Assembly (NCBI GenBank): GCA_949316235.1
Contig: OX438749.1
Span: 14,710,414 to 14,774,413, forward strand
Origin: Oegoconia quadripuncta
Taxonomy: Eukaryota; Arthropoda; Insecta; Lepidoptera; Autostichidae
Direction of reading: 5' to 3'
Length of the DNA stretch: 64,000 nucleotides
Part shown: piece by piece, positions 42,298-52,617 of the stretch
How positions within the stretch are numbered: the stretch's first letter is position 1
How the letters are laid out: the number at the start of each line of letters is the position of its first letter
The notes under the pieces: generated by a model
Told to the model about the DNA's origin: nothing
Seen by the model: only the letters and a program-made list of their open reading frames with translations
Databases searched by the model: none
Made by a program: the position numbers and the translations under genes

Positions 42298-42879
42298 CCG
42301 CCTCCGTGGCTAAATGTAAACAGATTGGCTGGTGGTAGGACATGTTAAATGTCCGCCTGGCTAGCTACCACCATCTTATCTAAATCTGCCGCCAAACAGC
42401 AATGTTAATAGCATTGTTGTGTTCCGATCGTTATATACAGATAAGATAGCTAGTCCCCAAACAAGATGGGGTTTCCGGGTTAGTAAGCTACCACCTTCGG
42501 CCTCATCTTCACTTAACATCAGGTGTGATTGAGGTCAAGTGCTAACCCGTTGTGGATAAAAAAAAATTAAAAAATATAGGGTTTACGAATCGGAGGTCGC
42601 GGGTTCGATCTCCTGCGGGGTACATATTTTGTAGTCGCTTTTGTTGGTGGTAGGGACATTTTAATTACCCGCTTGGCTAGCTACCACCATCTTATCTAAA
42701 TCTGCCGCCAACCAACGTTAATAGCATTGTTGTGTTTCGGTTGTGAGAGATAAGATAGACAGTCCCCCAATTGAGATGGGGTATCTGGGTCAGTACGTTT
42801 CCGCCTTCGGTCTCATCTTCATTTAACATCAGGTGTGATTGAGGTCAAGTGCTAACCCCTTGCATGTGCATAAAAAAAG
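42298..42879 (+). mobile_element. SINE-B split by a second SINE-B
   Basis: The first 26 bases (ACCGCCTCCGTGGCTAAATG+TAAACA) and the segment from about 42,571 (TATAGGGTTTACGAATCGGA, GGTCGCGGGTTCGATCTCCT, GTACATATTTTG … CAGGTGTGATTGAGGTCAAG … GCATAAAAAAAG) together make one complete element. Between them lies a headless SINE-B (42,324-42,570). In the full family, GTAAACAACATAGGGTTTAC is continuous, so an insertion into the head explains the order. Confidence 0.7.
42324..42570 (+). mobile_element. 5'-truncated SINE-B inside another
   Basis: From ATTGGCTGGTGGTAGGACAT through CCGCCTGGCTAGCTACCACC, GCAATGTTAATAGCATTGTT, CATCAGGTGTGATTGAGGTC to GTTGTGGATAAAAAAAAATT. Same strand as its host. Start point is close to that of the truncated copy at 41,529. 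An alternative reading is a head deletion like that at 30,167 next to a separate copy. Confidence 0.65.
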
Positions 42880-43185
42880 ACATGATTACAATTTGTATCC
42901 TAAGAATCTGTGTCATGATCAATAACAAATGCACATTTAATTAGTAAATTAAAACAGTTATATGATTACTACATAGTTGGGTACTTTCAACATGATATGA
43001 TTGTAGTAGGTATACTTAGAGTTCCCAGTTAGTAACTCAGTTATTGCCAAAGAAATTAATTATTGATTTGACGTAACGTAAAATTACCGTCACTTTGGAA
43101 AAGTATCGTATTTAATTCGTAATTTTAGTCAAGTTACACCTCTAATTCCGATTTATTTGAGACGAGTGAATAGGCATTAACTGGG

Positions 43186-43270
43186 ATCGCGTACTTCATC
43201 TTCGACCACATCGTCACTTTCCATCAGGTGGGATTGTGGTCAAACTTGTATCCAGTTAATCATAAAAAAA
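43186..43270 (+). repeat. dispersed repeat F
   Basis: GGGATCGCGTACTTCATCTT, CGACCACATCGTCACTTTCC, ATCAGGTGGGATTGTGGTCA, then ATAAAAAAAAAT. It is the best copy of F and gives its sense. A second scrap, GTTCTCATCTTCACTTAAAG+TCAGATGTG, is at 43,341-43,370. Confidence 0.55.
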
Positions 43271-44096
43271 AATATGGCTATCATCCAGATACCTACAATG
43301 CGTTGATACTACGTTCTCACCTACCTACGTACGGCATCAACGTTCTCATCTTCACTTAAAGTCAGATGTGCTTGAGTTTATCTTTAGTATCTTCTTAGGG
43401 AGTCGATGGCAAAAACACAAGAAAAAGTAAAAAAAAAACAAAAGAAATAATTCATAACAAAGGTATAAAAAGACATTACAAGAACCTCTTTGGAGTAAAC
43501 TAAGTCTATTAAATTACTCGTATCGTACCATTTTTCCAACATTTCCCCACGAGCGACGTCACGTCAAAGTTGGGCTACTAGCTGCACAAAGTTCCTAAGT
43601 ACAGTGACAAGCTGCGATATTAAACCGCGAGCTAATGGAGTCGTACAACTGGGGGCATGTTTTTGAAACATTCTGTGCACCACTTAGTGTTTAACGCGAA
43701 ACTTCCTCTGAAAGCAGCTCAAGCTATTTTGAATGCAAGTATGCAACAGACTGCTTGTCAATACTGGAAGAGATCTAAATTGCATTATATCGTACGGCTT
43801 GATTTATGTTACAATTCTCCTTGATACATTCTTAGCCACGTTTGTTGGAAATAGGTTGAGCTTTAACACTATTTTTTGGTCTAACCTACCAGAACGATAT
43901 AATCACTTGTTCCATCTAACTTTTTAAGGGTTTTCTAAATTTTCAAATTATAGTTTTATAATTTTATTACACACACATTACATCAACATCCTATATGTAT
44001 AAGTCCACAGGTGAAATAAGTTTCCAAGTTGTCAAGTGTTTTTATCACTCATGTTTCTGGCAGTATTACTCGCGGTATCCTTTATCCACTGCATCT
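43271..44096. other. no gene recognised
   Basis: A repeat E word (GGGTTTTCTAAATTTTCAAA) is at 43,929. Otherwise nothing recognisable. Confidence 0.4.
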
Positions 44097-44225
44097 AGGC
44101 GCAGTCCGTGGTATATACAAAACAGAGGACCGAGCTTCACTGGACCTCCTTCCCCATATGGTTGACATTACTATCGTTTGCATTTCATTGGCATCACTCA
44201 CATTTGCCGAGGGAGGAATGGGAAG
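44097..44225 (+). repeat. dispersed repeat H, copy 2
   Basis: See 28,868 for the shared words. The overlapping plus frames at 44,029-44,413 run through it and are unlikely to be genes. Sequence to about 44,420 (GGCACCGTCTACCTTCAGTA, GGCGCCGTGTCGAGCACGAG) may belong to the same element. Confidence 0.45.
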
Positions 44226-44449
44226 CTTCTTTTCCTACTTACACCAACCTATTTCTTTCTTTAATTAGTCTGGGTTCCGAGGTAGCAATAGAGTCACGTA
44301 GGGCACCGTCTACCTTCAGTAGGCGCCGTGTCGAGCACGAGAGGAGTGTGGAGGTGGGATCTGCTGAAATAAGTATCTTTGGCTTGCATAGCTTTCCATG
44401 GGACGTACCTTAATCACGCTAGGTTGTTGATGATTGTTTTTTTGGGAGT

Positions 44450-44775
44450 TCTACAATGACCCACCTGCCCATCAATGGCGCCCGCTCGCCCGGTTGGTTC
44501 GCCCGTCCTCACCGCTTCGAGTACGTTTTTCGGACTAGTCGACGCTCGTCTTTCGAATAGCAGTGAATGATAATGAACAGAACGCTATCCTCTTGCTCTC
44601 CCATCCGCACCCCCCGGTTCGCCTGCTCCGCCGGATCGCTCGCCCGTCCTTAGTTTTAGGTGTGAACCCCATAGTTTAGCTCGCCAATATTCCGCGTAGT
44701 TTGTATCGTTTCCTTCGTTCGTTTCGACCGCCGCCTAACTCACTCGCTCGCCCGCTGGCTGTGTGGCCTGCGCTT
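44450..44775. promoter_or_regulatory. CpG-rich island, function unknown
   Basis: Repeated words CGCTCGCCCG, GGTTCGCCCGTCCT and CGCTCGCCCGTCCT occur about 44,486, 44,500, 44,638 and 44,747, in C-rich DNA with many CpG. The words are spaced irregularly. No domain or TATA-initiator pair is evident. It could be a CpG-rich promoter or enhancer, or a degenerate C-rich repeat. Confidence 0.3.
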
Positions 44776-45220
44776 AAGATCGTTATACTTTTACTTTAAA
44801 AAAGTTTATTTTTACCCAACTGAAGGGTTATATGTGTACAGGGTCTGTGTGTAGGATTCTTTATTCCCTCATGGCACCCAAACGGATGGATGGATTTAAA
44901 TTAATGAGGTAACGTTAGATTCGTCTTGACTGTCCCAAGTGTCATAGGATAGATTACGACACAAAAAAATAAACCACAGCAGCGCCCGTAAGAGCTAAAG
45001 AGCTGGTAAAAAAATGTTCTACGTATTTTTAAGAAAGGTAATAAGACTGACTATATACGATATCTTCATGAGGATTCTGAAATTGTATACCTATTATAAG
45101 TGAGATATACAAAGCAGCAGATGTGTGGAGAGCTTCTAAATCACATAGGTGTTTCCATCTTTTAAGTTGGCTTTTTATAAAGTCGGGTTTAATTTTTTTT
45201 AATTAGGTGGTTATTATTAT

Positions 45221-45263
45221 AATCTTTATTACCTGTACTTGCCATGTACAGATAATAAAGATT
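45221..45263. repeat. 18-base-arm hairpin
   Basis: AATCTTTATTACCTGTAC (45221-45238), loop TTGCCAT, GTACAGATAATAAAGATT (45246-45263). 17 of 18 positions pair, and the mismatched pair is A-C. The outer part AATAAAG is polyadenylation-like, so two short LINE tails head to head are an alternative. Confidence 0.75.
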
Positions 45264-45351
45264 GTTCCTACCATTTTATTCATACTTTTGTCCTAGGTAT
45301 AAAGTTGTTTATTTACTTAGCGAACGAACTTTGTCATTAATTTATTTGTAT

Positions 45352-45596
45352 ATATATCTTTCCATATAAACACAGCGCCATCTAGTTCCACACGAATGTG
45401 ACTAGGTTTGTATTATAGATACCAGATGGTTGATAAACTACACAAACACATTTTTTTTTGCAAATACATATATAAATGAAAAACATCCATAACTCGGGAA
45501 CACATGTCTGCATTCATCATACAAACATACGCCCCTAGCGGGATTCGAACTCACGACCTTTTGATATAGCGGCAGAGTTTCTATCACGTCGTCTTG
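45352..45596 (-). mobile_element. SINE-A, head damaged
   Basis: Minus sense from the right: ACGTGATAGAAACTCTGCCG, GTCGTGAGTTCGAATCCCGC (box B), GGGCGTATGTTTGTATGATG, ATGGATGTTTTTCATTTATA, CATCTGGTATCTATAATAC, GATGGCGCTGTGTTTATATG. Box A has been deleted or altered. Confidence 0.75.
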
Positions 45597-45599
45597 TAT

Positions 45600-46129
45600 A
45601 TTACTTAGAAACGTAATAAGACCCTTTATCTTCACTCATATTTTTATAGCAGATATATTGTGTATCTTAAGAAAAAGGCGGTGAGTCTATTAACTTTCCT
45701 GGGTTTTTATTAGTATGCAGGTCGGGTATGGATTGATTTAATTACGCAATCAAACACTTAATAGATATAGTGATACAACGGTCCAGAGCTAGAAATAAAA
45801 TTGTTCTATTTTCTGTACCTCTGTGCGCAACTTTGCAATAGTTATCTCTAATTTGGATTGTCTGTATATTGTTCAATTCCATAAAAGTGGGGGTTGGAAG
45901 ATAGGGTTGCAAGGACAAACATAGTCCAATAGTCGCCTTTTACGACTGCTCGGTTTTTAAGTGTCGAAACTACACAACACTTAAACGGAAAGAAGCCTAG
46001 TATTTTTTAATACTCGTGGCAAGGTCTAAATGTTTTGCTTTTGGTTTTACTTTGGTAACGCCAACGATATAATCATTCAGAAAAAAATGCGCGATACCAG
46101 TTTTTACGTCAGTTAACCAAATATAATGA
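45600..46129. other. no gene recognised
   Basis: Nothing recognisable. Confidence 0.35.
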
Positions 46130-46233
46130 AAAGGTGAATGTCGTGTCGTACCAAGAGGTTAAAACGAGGGCGGAAAGTAGAGAGACATGGTCGTTACTCC
46201 ACCGACAAGAGCATTAAATTGAAGAAGAAGAAG
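46130..46233 (+). repeat. dispersed repeat K, copy 2
   Basis: GTCGTGTCGTACCAAGAGGT, TAAAACGAGGGCGGAAAGTA, GAGACATGGTCGTTACTCCA, CCGACAAGAGC, AAATTGAAGAAGAAGAAG. It is the longest plus-strand copy and ends in the GAA tail. Confidence 0.65.
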
Positions 46234-46954
46234 CATATATAAACAAAAATCGAAAAGATTGTGACGGCAAAGTATTTAACATCTCTATTAATATATGTTT
46301 TAGTATAGGTAACTAATTTTGTTATTTTTGTATCAAACTTTAATATTCAGACTGTAAGGCAGGGCGCATGTGTTTGTATGTTTAAATGAGCCATATGAAG
46401 CGAAATTTCAGACTGATTATATATTTACTCGTCCTAAAATAAGCTGGTAACCCTAGCTTCTGCTTGCGGTAGATGTGATTAAACTTAGTGAAGTTTTGTA
46501 GTAGCCAGTTGAAAATTGGATTACATACATAAAGTTGAGTGTACTTTATGGAGTTACGTAGTTACTAACTTCAAATTAACTTACACTTTTATTTTCTTTT
46601 CTTATTTTCAGTTCAAGACTGGGTAAGATTCATAGGGCAACAATCTTTTTAAATTGAAGCTTTTAACTATTCATTCACTTTTTGTACATCTAAAATTTAT
46701 CTTAATAAGTAATACTAATCAACTCTTCATTACTTATATATTTTGTGGAATGAATATCAGAAAGTCATGTAATTACTATTGCTATCCAGCGAGGTAATGA
46801 AGCCAGCATGTTGACCACTCTCCCATACGGGTCGCACCTATGCTTCGTTCTACTAAGTGATGAAGCGACACAGGCTCTTTAGGTCAGTTATTCAAGTTAG
46901 GTTTTTAGTTACTCGTCACTATCGAACTAATTTTACCAATGCGATTGTTTGGAT
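46234..46954. other. no gene recognised
   Basis: Nothing recognisable. Confidence 0.35.
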
Positions 46955-47125
46955 CTTTGTTTGTTGATTGCCGCTCTATCACGGAGAAACGGATGAACGG
47001 ATTTGCATGAAATTTGGTACATATGTAGAACATACCCTAAATTGAAACATAGGATATTTCTAAAGTGAGGCTTCTCGCGGCATAAACAAATTGTTACAAA
47101 CAAAACAAACAAACAAACAAATGTT
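46955..47125 (+). repeat. repeat G, single-armed copy
   Basis: TTTGTTTGTTGATTGCCGCT, ATCACGGAGAAACGGATGAA, CGGATTTGCATGAAATTTGG, AGAACATACCCTAAATTGAA and ACATAGGATATTTCT. It matches the right arm and spacer of 34,131-34,400 in reverse, then ends ACAAACAAAACAAACAAACA. Confidence 0.65.
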
Positions 47126-47884
47126 GTATGAGTATATCCAAAATAGGGCTAAAAATTCTGTATAAGAAAAGGATGAAATTAGTGCACTGCATAACTAAAA
47201 GATCCTTTGTAAAACCACCAATATCTAATTTACAGTTTTCTCCATAAATAATCTATGTGTAGGTACCCAACACCTCAGCCCCATATTTCGCTTCTCTCGT
47301 CCCACTCTCCTGGGAACACCATTAACCTTCCAACGTGGTTCATCTCGCGTTTAATACACTGCCGGCCGCAGCAACAAACAAACCTAATGACGCTTCTAAT
47401 ATCTACGTGCGGTTATTTCGTTCTATTGTTAAGGAAAGTACCTTGTCTTGAATGATGAAGTCTAGGATTATTGTGAAGAACTTGGTATTTTTGTGTTTTA
47501 ATTAGATTTCACTATTTTCTCTACAGTAGACTCCTTATTTATACTGAGGACAATATCAACATCAATTTCCACATCTTTATACCCGAATGCGTCCAAGTAT
47601 TCAAGCGAATGAGCTTACGGATTTTGATGTAGTAGTCATTTTAATAACTATTTTATATGCGTTGGAGTTTTTTGGTTTAAAAATACTTATATTATTCTAA
47701 AATAATTAACTATTCAGTGTGTGTATATTTAGACTCTGTCCGGATAGCGGCAGTACTATGTGATCGATTTTTCTGTTTCGATTTCAGTGCGTTTTTTTAT
47801 CCGAAGTTTAAACAAGGTGTCTGATTCTAAGTTCTAAGCACATGTTTGATGTAAATCGGTTTGCTGTTTCTATGATATTTAGCT
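47126..47884. other. no gene recognised
   Basis: Nothing recognisable; the plus frame 47255-47455 has no domain. Confidence 0.4.
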
Positions 47885-47965
47885 TGCACATAGTTTTTGA
47901 TGTATTTCGATGATATCATAGTCTTTCGAGAGTTTTCTAAATTTATATTTTTTTTATATTTATGA
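47885..47965 (+). repeat. dispersed repeat E fragment
   Basis: TTTTTGATGTATTTCGATGA, TATCATAGTCTTTCGAGAGT and TTTCTAAATT; matches 19,566-19,620. Confidence 0.55.
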
Positions 47966-48073
47966 TTAAAAATCGGGGTTAACGCATCGTTTTCATATAA
48001 ATTCGAGTAATATTGAATAACAAAACATCTATAGACACGAATATGTATTCCAGCTCCACAGCAGGACTGGCGC

Positions 48074-48180
48074 GATATACGTTTATGTCGGGTGAGACAA
48101 TATTTGTCCTGCTCATTCGTGTGAACGAAATATACAACTATCCCACTCACACTCTACGTTGCCCGCGACAAACGATGTAA
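48074..48180 (+). repeat. dispersed repeat X, copy 1
   Basis: CGTTTATGTCGGGTGAGACA, ATATTTGTCCTGCTCATTCG, ACGAAATATACAACTATCCC and GCCCGCGACAAACGATGT. The copy at 50,173-50,278 is very close. The ends are weakly inverted (CGTTTATGTCGGG and, reversed, CGTTTGTCGCGGG). Similarity may go 15 bases further right (GCTACG.GG..GATT). Confidence 0.65.
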
Positions 48181-48702
48181 TGCTACGCAGGCAGATTAGG
48201 TATTTGACGGTAGCCCTCTTAAAAACAAGTATATATCTACTTGCTTAGGTACTCATCTAGTCATTTCGTACTGTCATACCATGTGATGAAATAACAGTGT
48301 AAAGTTATTATTCTGTTTGAATAAATGAAACAAAATAAATTATTTAATAAAACAGTGTATCCTCTTCGCCAATCTGCCTTCAGGGAACAATTTGTCGAGC
48401 TCTACATTATCGTTTGATATATGCATATGTCTCTTGCCCCAATATTTCATCGAACGTCCAGTATAGAGCACTGAAAATTGAATTTACTATGGTAGTTTAG
48501 TTTGGATAGGTACTCCATGTTACTATTGCGCGACGATAAAATAGTTCGTCCATTATAAATGAACAGTTGAAAACTATTATTATTTTTTATGAGGTCATTG
48601 CACTCAGGCTTGACTTGCGCGTACTTGAAATATTTTATTGGTCAGCTGTGTATATAAGAAGATACTATTCATGACCGCTTTGATACCAAATTCATTATTT
48701 AC

Positions 48703-48850
48703 AATACAATACAAATACTCTTTATTGCACAAAATAATTTACAATAATTTTTGATGATAACCATGAACACAATTGGATGGTTTAATCACTAATAGCGATC
48801 TTTTCCAGACAACGCACATCTATGGGAAATTTGTAGATCGAGAAACAGGT
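48703..48850 (-). mobile_element. LINE 3' end, minus strand
   Basis: ACAATACAATACAAATACTC, TTTATTGCACAAAATAATTT, then AGCGATCTTTTCCAGACAAC. In minus sense it ends TGCAATAAAGAGTATTTGTA then a TTGTA repeat, typical of CR1/L2-type tails. No protein part. Confidence 0.55.
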
Positions 48851-50059
48851 GTGCTCGATACTACTAAATAAAAAAAAATATTATTTAACCCTGACTTATT
48901 TTAACAGATGGTAACCTAGTGGGCTTAGATTAAAATTGATATTTACATTAATTATTTCGCAAGTCGATATTATTTACTTTAATTATCCAATTAATTTCGG
49001 TGAGGTTTTTAGGGTTTTTTAAAGAATGGAGTGAAACGACAACAAACAAACAACTACTCACCTTAATCGCATTATATCTTTGCGAAACAAAAACGCACTT
49101 AGGAATAACTATTTTCGCCAACCTGTACAATAACACCCACTATTGGAGCACATATATTAAAAAATACATTACCTAGACAAAAGCTAAGTACCTACCTAAG
49201 TGGTACCAGCTCCAGACGTTCTGTCTATGATTTATTCAGCGTCGTATGTCAATGACAGCTATATTTTTGGCATTAAAGGTACGAGTAGTTGTGTTTTATT
49301 TTTCTTCTTCGGGAATTTACTGCATGTCCGTATAATATAAGATGCTATAAAGTTGTTTTATGCGCCGTAGTGCAGTCGATCACGTGCTCCACTATATGTG
49401 GTACGTACGTAATATGTACATATTGCTCTAACATTTATAATGTATACATTTATTGTATACATGTTTGTAGCGTGCCAATAAAAAAGTTGAACAAGCCGTC
49501 CGTTTCCAAATAAAATAGGAAGCTACCCACCAAAATTCCTGTTGAATTTTAAAGTGATATAGGTAGGGTAAAAAGTTCGTATCGCAATACAGTGAAATGT
49601 CAGAGAATGCATTTGAAAAATTGTTATATTTTTTGTCACGTTCGCTTCACAATTCAAAACTGTGTGATGTATCGAATTGAATGGTACACTCCTACGTTGT
49701 ATCTAATATGTATACCTGATTGGTTGTGCCGTGAAATAGGTTAAATAAAGCTATATATGATGTCGACTCTTATGATGAAACGGAATTCGATATTTCGATT
49801 CGAGAAAAATATATTTTAAAAAAGACACGCGAAAGTCTGTCTCCCTAGTTGTTAAAAAAATCTTAGTAACGCATGACTTCAAAATAACATTTACACCCTG
49901 TGGTCAGATGAAATAGTTTTATGCGCAAGTAACCATATAGCACGATATTGATAAGGTCGAATAAGGATAGGGCGAGTAACGTGAGTGGAAGATATTGGTG
50001 ATGACGATGATTCCGCGGTTAATGTGTAGCATAAAGGAAGCACTCGCATTTGCTATTCT
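48851..50059. other. no gene recognised
   Basis: Nothing supportable. Short frames at 48,948-49,513 have no domains. Confidence 0.4.
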
Positions 50060-50480
50060 GTTTCAATTAGCGAAGTTAAGCAATATCTGGCGCGGTTAGT
50101 CCTTGGATGGGGGACCAATAGTGTTTCCGTGATCGAAGGCACGTTAAATAGCTAGTCCAGCATGACAAATGCTATAAACGTTTATGTCGCACGAGATAAT
50201 ATTTGTCCTGCTCATTCGCTTGGACGAAATATACAACTATCCCACTCTCACACCTGTGTCGCGCGCGACAAACGATGTCAAGCTACGGGGGTGGATTGCT
50301 TTCAATTGAAAGCAGTTAATCGAGTGGTCTATAGGGGTGACTTAAAAAATACTGATTGTCAGGTGGCCGCTAGTGTGATATAAATCCCAGCAATCTGCAG
50401 TGGGACCGCGTAGTGAATCTCTCCCAGTGAGAGGAGGCAGTACCCCAACTGTGGTTAAAGTAAGGCTGCTACTGATGATG
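50060..50480 (+). mobile_element. composite SINE with 5S rRNA-like head
   Basis: The head GCGAAGTTAAGCAATATCTG, GCGCGGTTAGTCCTTGGATG and GGGGACCAATAGTG (50069-50120) follows the internal promoter part of 5S rRNA (GAAGTTAAGCA … GGT(C/T)AGTACTTGGATGGG.GACC). The core is GAAGGCACGTTAAATAGCTA+GTCC. After a repeat X insert (50173-50278), the 3' part is AATCCCAGCAATCTGCAGTG, CGCGTAGTGAATC, CCAGTGAGAGGAGGCAGTAC+CCCAACTGTGG, CTGCTACTGATGATG: an RTE-type tail. This fits a SINE3-like, 5S-derived SINE moved by an RTE LINE. Confidence 0.6.
50173..50278 (+). repeat. dispersed repeat X, copy 2, inside the 5S-type SINE
   Basis: AACGTTTATGTCGCACGAGA, TATTTGTCCTGCTCATTCGC, ACGAAATATACAACTATCCC and GCGCGACAAACGATGTC. 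The plus frame 50162-50383 crosses its border and is not a gene. Confidence 0.6.
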
Positions 50481-50789
50481 TATATAGTTATTTATGAATG
50501 TCCGTTTGGCGCATCCTGTAGCTTGAAAAGTTTGTGTTTTAATAAATATCGTCAAAATTTGTGCTCTAAGATATATAATATTTTTGAACAAATATTTATG
50601 GCCTCTTACTGCCGCAGTTTCCAAACACATCGATATGGATATCAAATGAAAGACGTTTTTATAAACAAGATTATTCTTGGTGTCTTATAAGTCTAGGCAT
50701 TTATTGTGATCGCTTGATTCCTCTTCTGGCTACATTATCCCACTAGGTGAGATAGTGGTCAAAATGTTTTCAGTGGGACATAAAACAAA
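50481..50789. other. unassigned; one repeat F scrap
   Basis: CACTAGGTGAGATAGTGGTC+AAA at 50,741 resembles repeat F (CATCAGGTGGGATTGTGGTC). A 96-codon plus frame (50400-50690) begins in the SINE tail and has no domain. Confidence 0.35.
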
Positions 50790-51280
50790 ATAGGCGATTG
50801 ATCTAGTGGGTCACTTCGAAACCAACGATTGTGGGTTCGACTCCTGCTAGGATTAAATGTTTATTTAATGTAATGTTTATACAGAAAGTTGATGAGGAAT
50901 ATGTTAGTATGGTTTGGGCACATTGTCAGGAGGGATGAAAGGCACGTAACGAGATGAGTGCTATGTGTGAATGTGGAGGGATACAGAGGCAGAGGAAGAC
51001 CGAAGAAGGTGTGGGTAGACTGAATTATGAATTATATGTGTGTGAAAGGAAGAGTGCGGCGATGGAAACATGCTGTGCCGACTCCACCTAGAGTGATATA
51101 AGGGCAGGAAGATGATAATGAATAGGCACATTTATTTCCGAGACATGGATGTTTATATAAATATTTATATAGGTACATTTATGCATTACGTAATTCAGCA
51201 TGCATAGTAGTTTTTCCCCAATTTGGGATTAGATAAGTGGCGTAAGTGTCCGAAATACTTTATTATATAACATCTACACA
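50790..51280 (+). mobile_element. SINE-C split by a LINE fragment
   Basis: Left part (50790-50880): AATAGGCGATTGATCTAGTG (box A region), GTCACTTCGAAACCAACGAT, TGTGGGTTCGACTCCTGCTA (box B), GATTAAATGTTTA. Right part (about 51118-51280): GGCACATTTATTTCCGAGAC, ATGGATGTTTATATAAATAT, GGGATTAGATAAGTGGCGTA and AGTGTCCGAAATACTTTATT. The middle is a LINE end in the same direction. Confidence 0.7.
50881..51117 (+). pseudogene. LINE reverse-transcriptase C-terminus inside SINE-C
   Basis: One frame reads RKLMRNMLVWFGHIVRRDER, HVTR, stop, VLCVNVEGYRGRGRPKKVWV+D, stop; later RVRRWKHAVPTPP. This is the standard end of a LINE group with the pattern WYGHV.RRDE.H.TR.VL…GRGRPKKRWMDC…KKRW. TGAGTGCT replaces the expected codon after HVTR and TGA follows WVD. 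About 80 codons remain, so it is severely 5'-truncated. Confidence 0.75.
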
Positions 51281-52617
51281 CAACAGAATATTTGATTGTG
51301 TTTTTAAGCTGTTGGATCTGTTGTTTTTTTTTTAAGGGTTTATTGTTTTTTCTAGACTTCTTCGTCACTATCAAATTTCAGGACAGTAATGCACAAAATT
51401 ATTTTCTACAAATGATTGTATGAGAAAGATCAACATTACTTTGGATCGGACTTGAAATCGGTAGTGACATTGACAATCATCCCATTTACGAAGTCTATTC
51501 ACATGCATGAATTGTGATCTGGATGCCGCATCTAGTATGTATTCTATTTTTGCGACAATATAAAAATGTCAGGCGCGTTTCATGAAAGTACTGAAATTCA
51601 GATATAGGCTGTACAAATCTTGTTGGGCACGTTTTCAAGGGCAAACTCGGCTTTCATCCGACCCGACGACTGCTTATGAATTCAGTATGTATTATGTACG
51701 AATGAATAAACATGCAAGTATTTAAATTGAGTATATTTCTTGTTTACTCTTTGATATAGGATTATATATAGATATGGACAATGAATTATCTTTTTTTTGG
51801 TAGGTATAATAACATAGGAGCATACTTGACCTGTGACCACCCCATTTGTGATAAAGGTCGTGGACTCAAAATCAAAAAGAAAGAATCAAAAATGTTTATT
51901 TTCATTATCATTACTAGCTAACATGTTTAATGTTATGTATAGGGGGTTTCTTATTTTTAAGTATGTATTATCGTTTAATCTCAAGCAACAAATACCGAAT
52001 ACGCAGATTCATATAATCTAATTTTGGTGACCGATTATCCGGTTTGGTCAATTATTACCTAATATCGTTGTATATATGACAGTTTTAAATTAAAGACAGT
52101 TTCGTGTCAATCTATGGCAAAAGAGACTACACCACATTCCAAAACATTGAAATGCAGAGGTACCTATATATGAACGATTCAAGTATGTAAGAGTCGTAGG
52201 ATATGTTGAAAACATTTTACACAAGCATATTTCGCTAATATATTCAAGAAGGTCGTGGAACGGGGCAATTCACATGAAACTGAAAGCTATTTGAGACACA
52301 CCTCAACGGTCCAATAGCGGGACATTATAGAACAATGCCACATAAAAGGACAGTTTTGTAAATGTAATTGACATTACTTATTCATAAGAACAAGAGGCTG
52401 ATAGTCGGTGTGAGCTGCTTCTCATTTCTCAAGGGAGAGATAGCCCAATCAACAAGGATTTTCTGCGACTGATCGAATTCCTCCGTCGGTAAGACTTGGT
52501 AGTGTAATAAAGTGATTTTTTGCAAGGGTAGTTGGAAAGGGGGTATAATGCCTAACGGGGCTTCTTAGGTATCGCGTGTAGAACACATTACGAAGGCTCA
52601 AATTTTTTTTCGAAACG
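51281..52617. other. no gene; a repeat D scrap
   Basis: TGTGACCACCCCATTTGTGA+TAAAGGTCGTG at 51,828-51,856 is the start of repeat D in minus sense, followed by ACTCAAAATCAAAAAG, possibly the tail of the Jockey-like LINE. The rest shows nothing recognisable. Confidence 0.4.

Noticed and set aside
44029..44413. Two overlapping plus-strand frames of 79 and 101 codons
   Set aside because: They cross dispersed repeat H, and overlap in different frames without domains.
50060..50130. Functional 5S rRNA gene
   Set aside because: Only the internal promoter part is similar, the ends are missing, and it continues into a SINE core.
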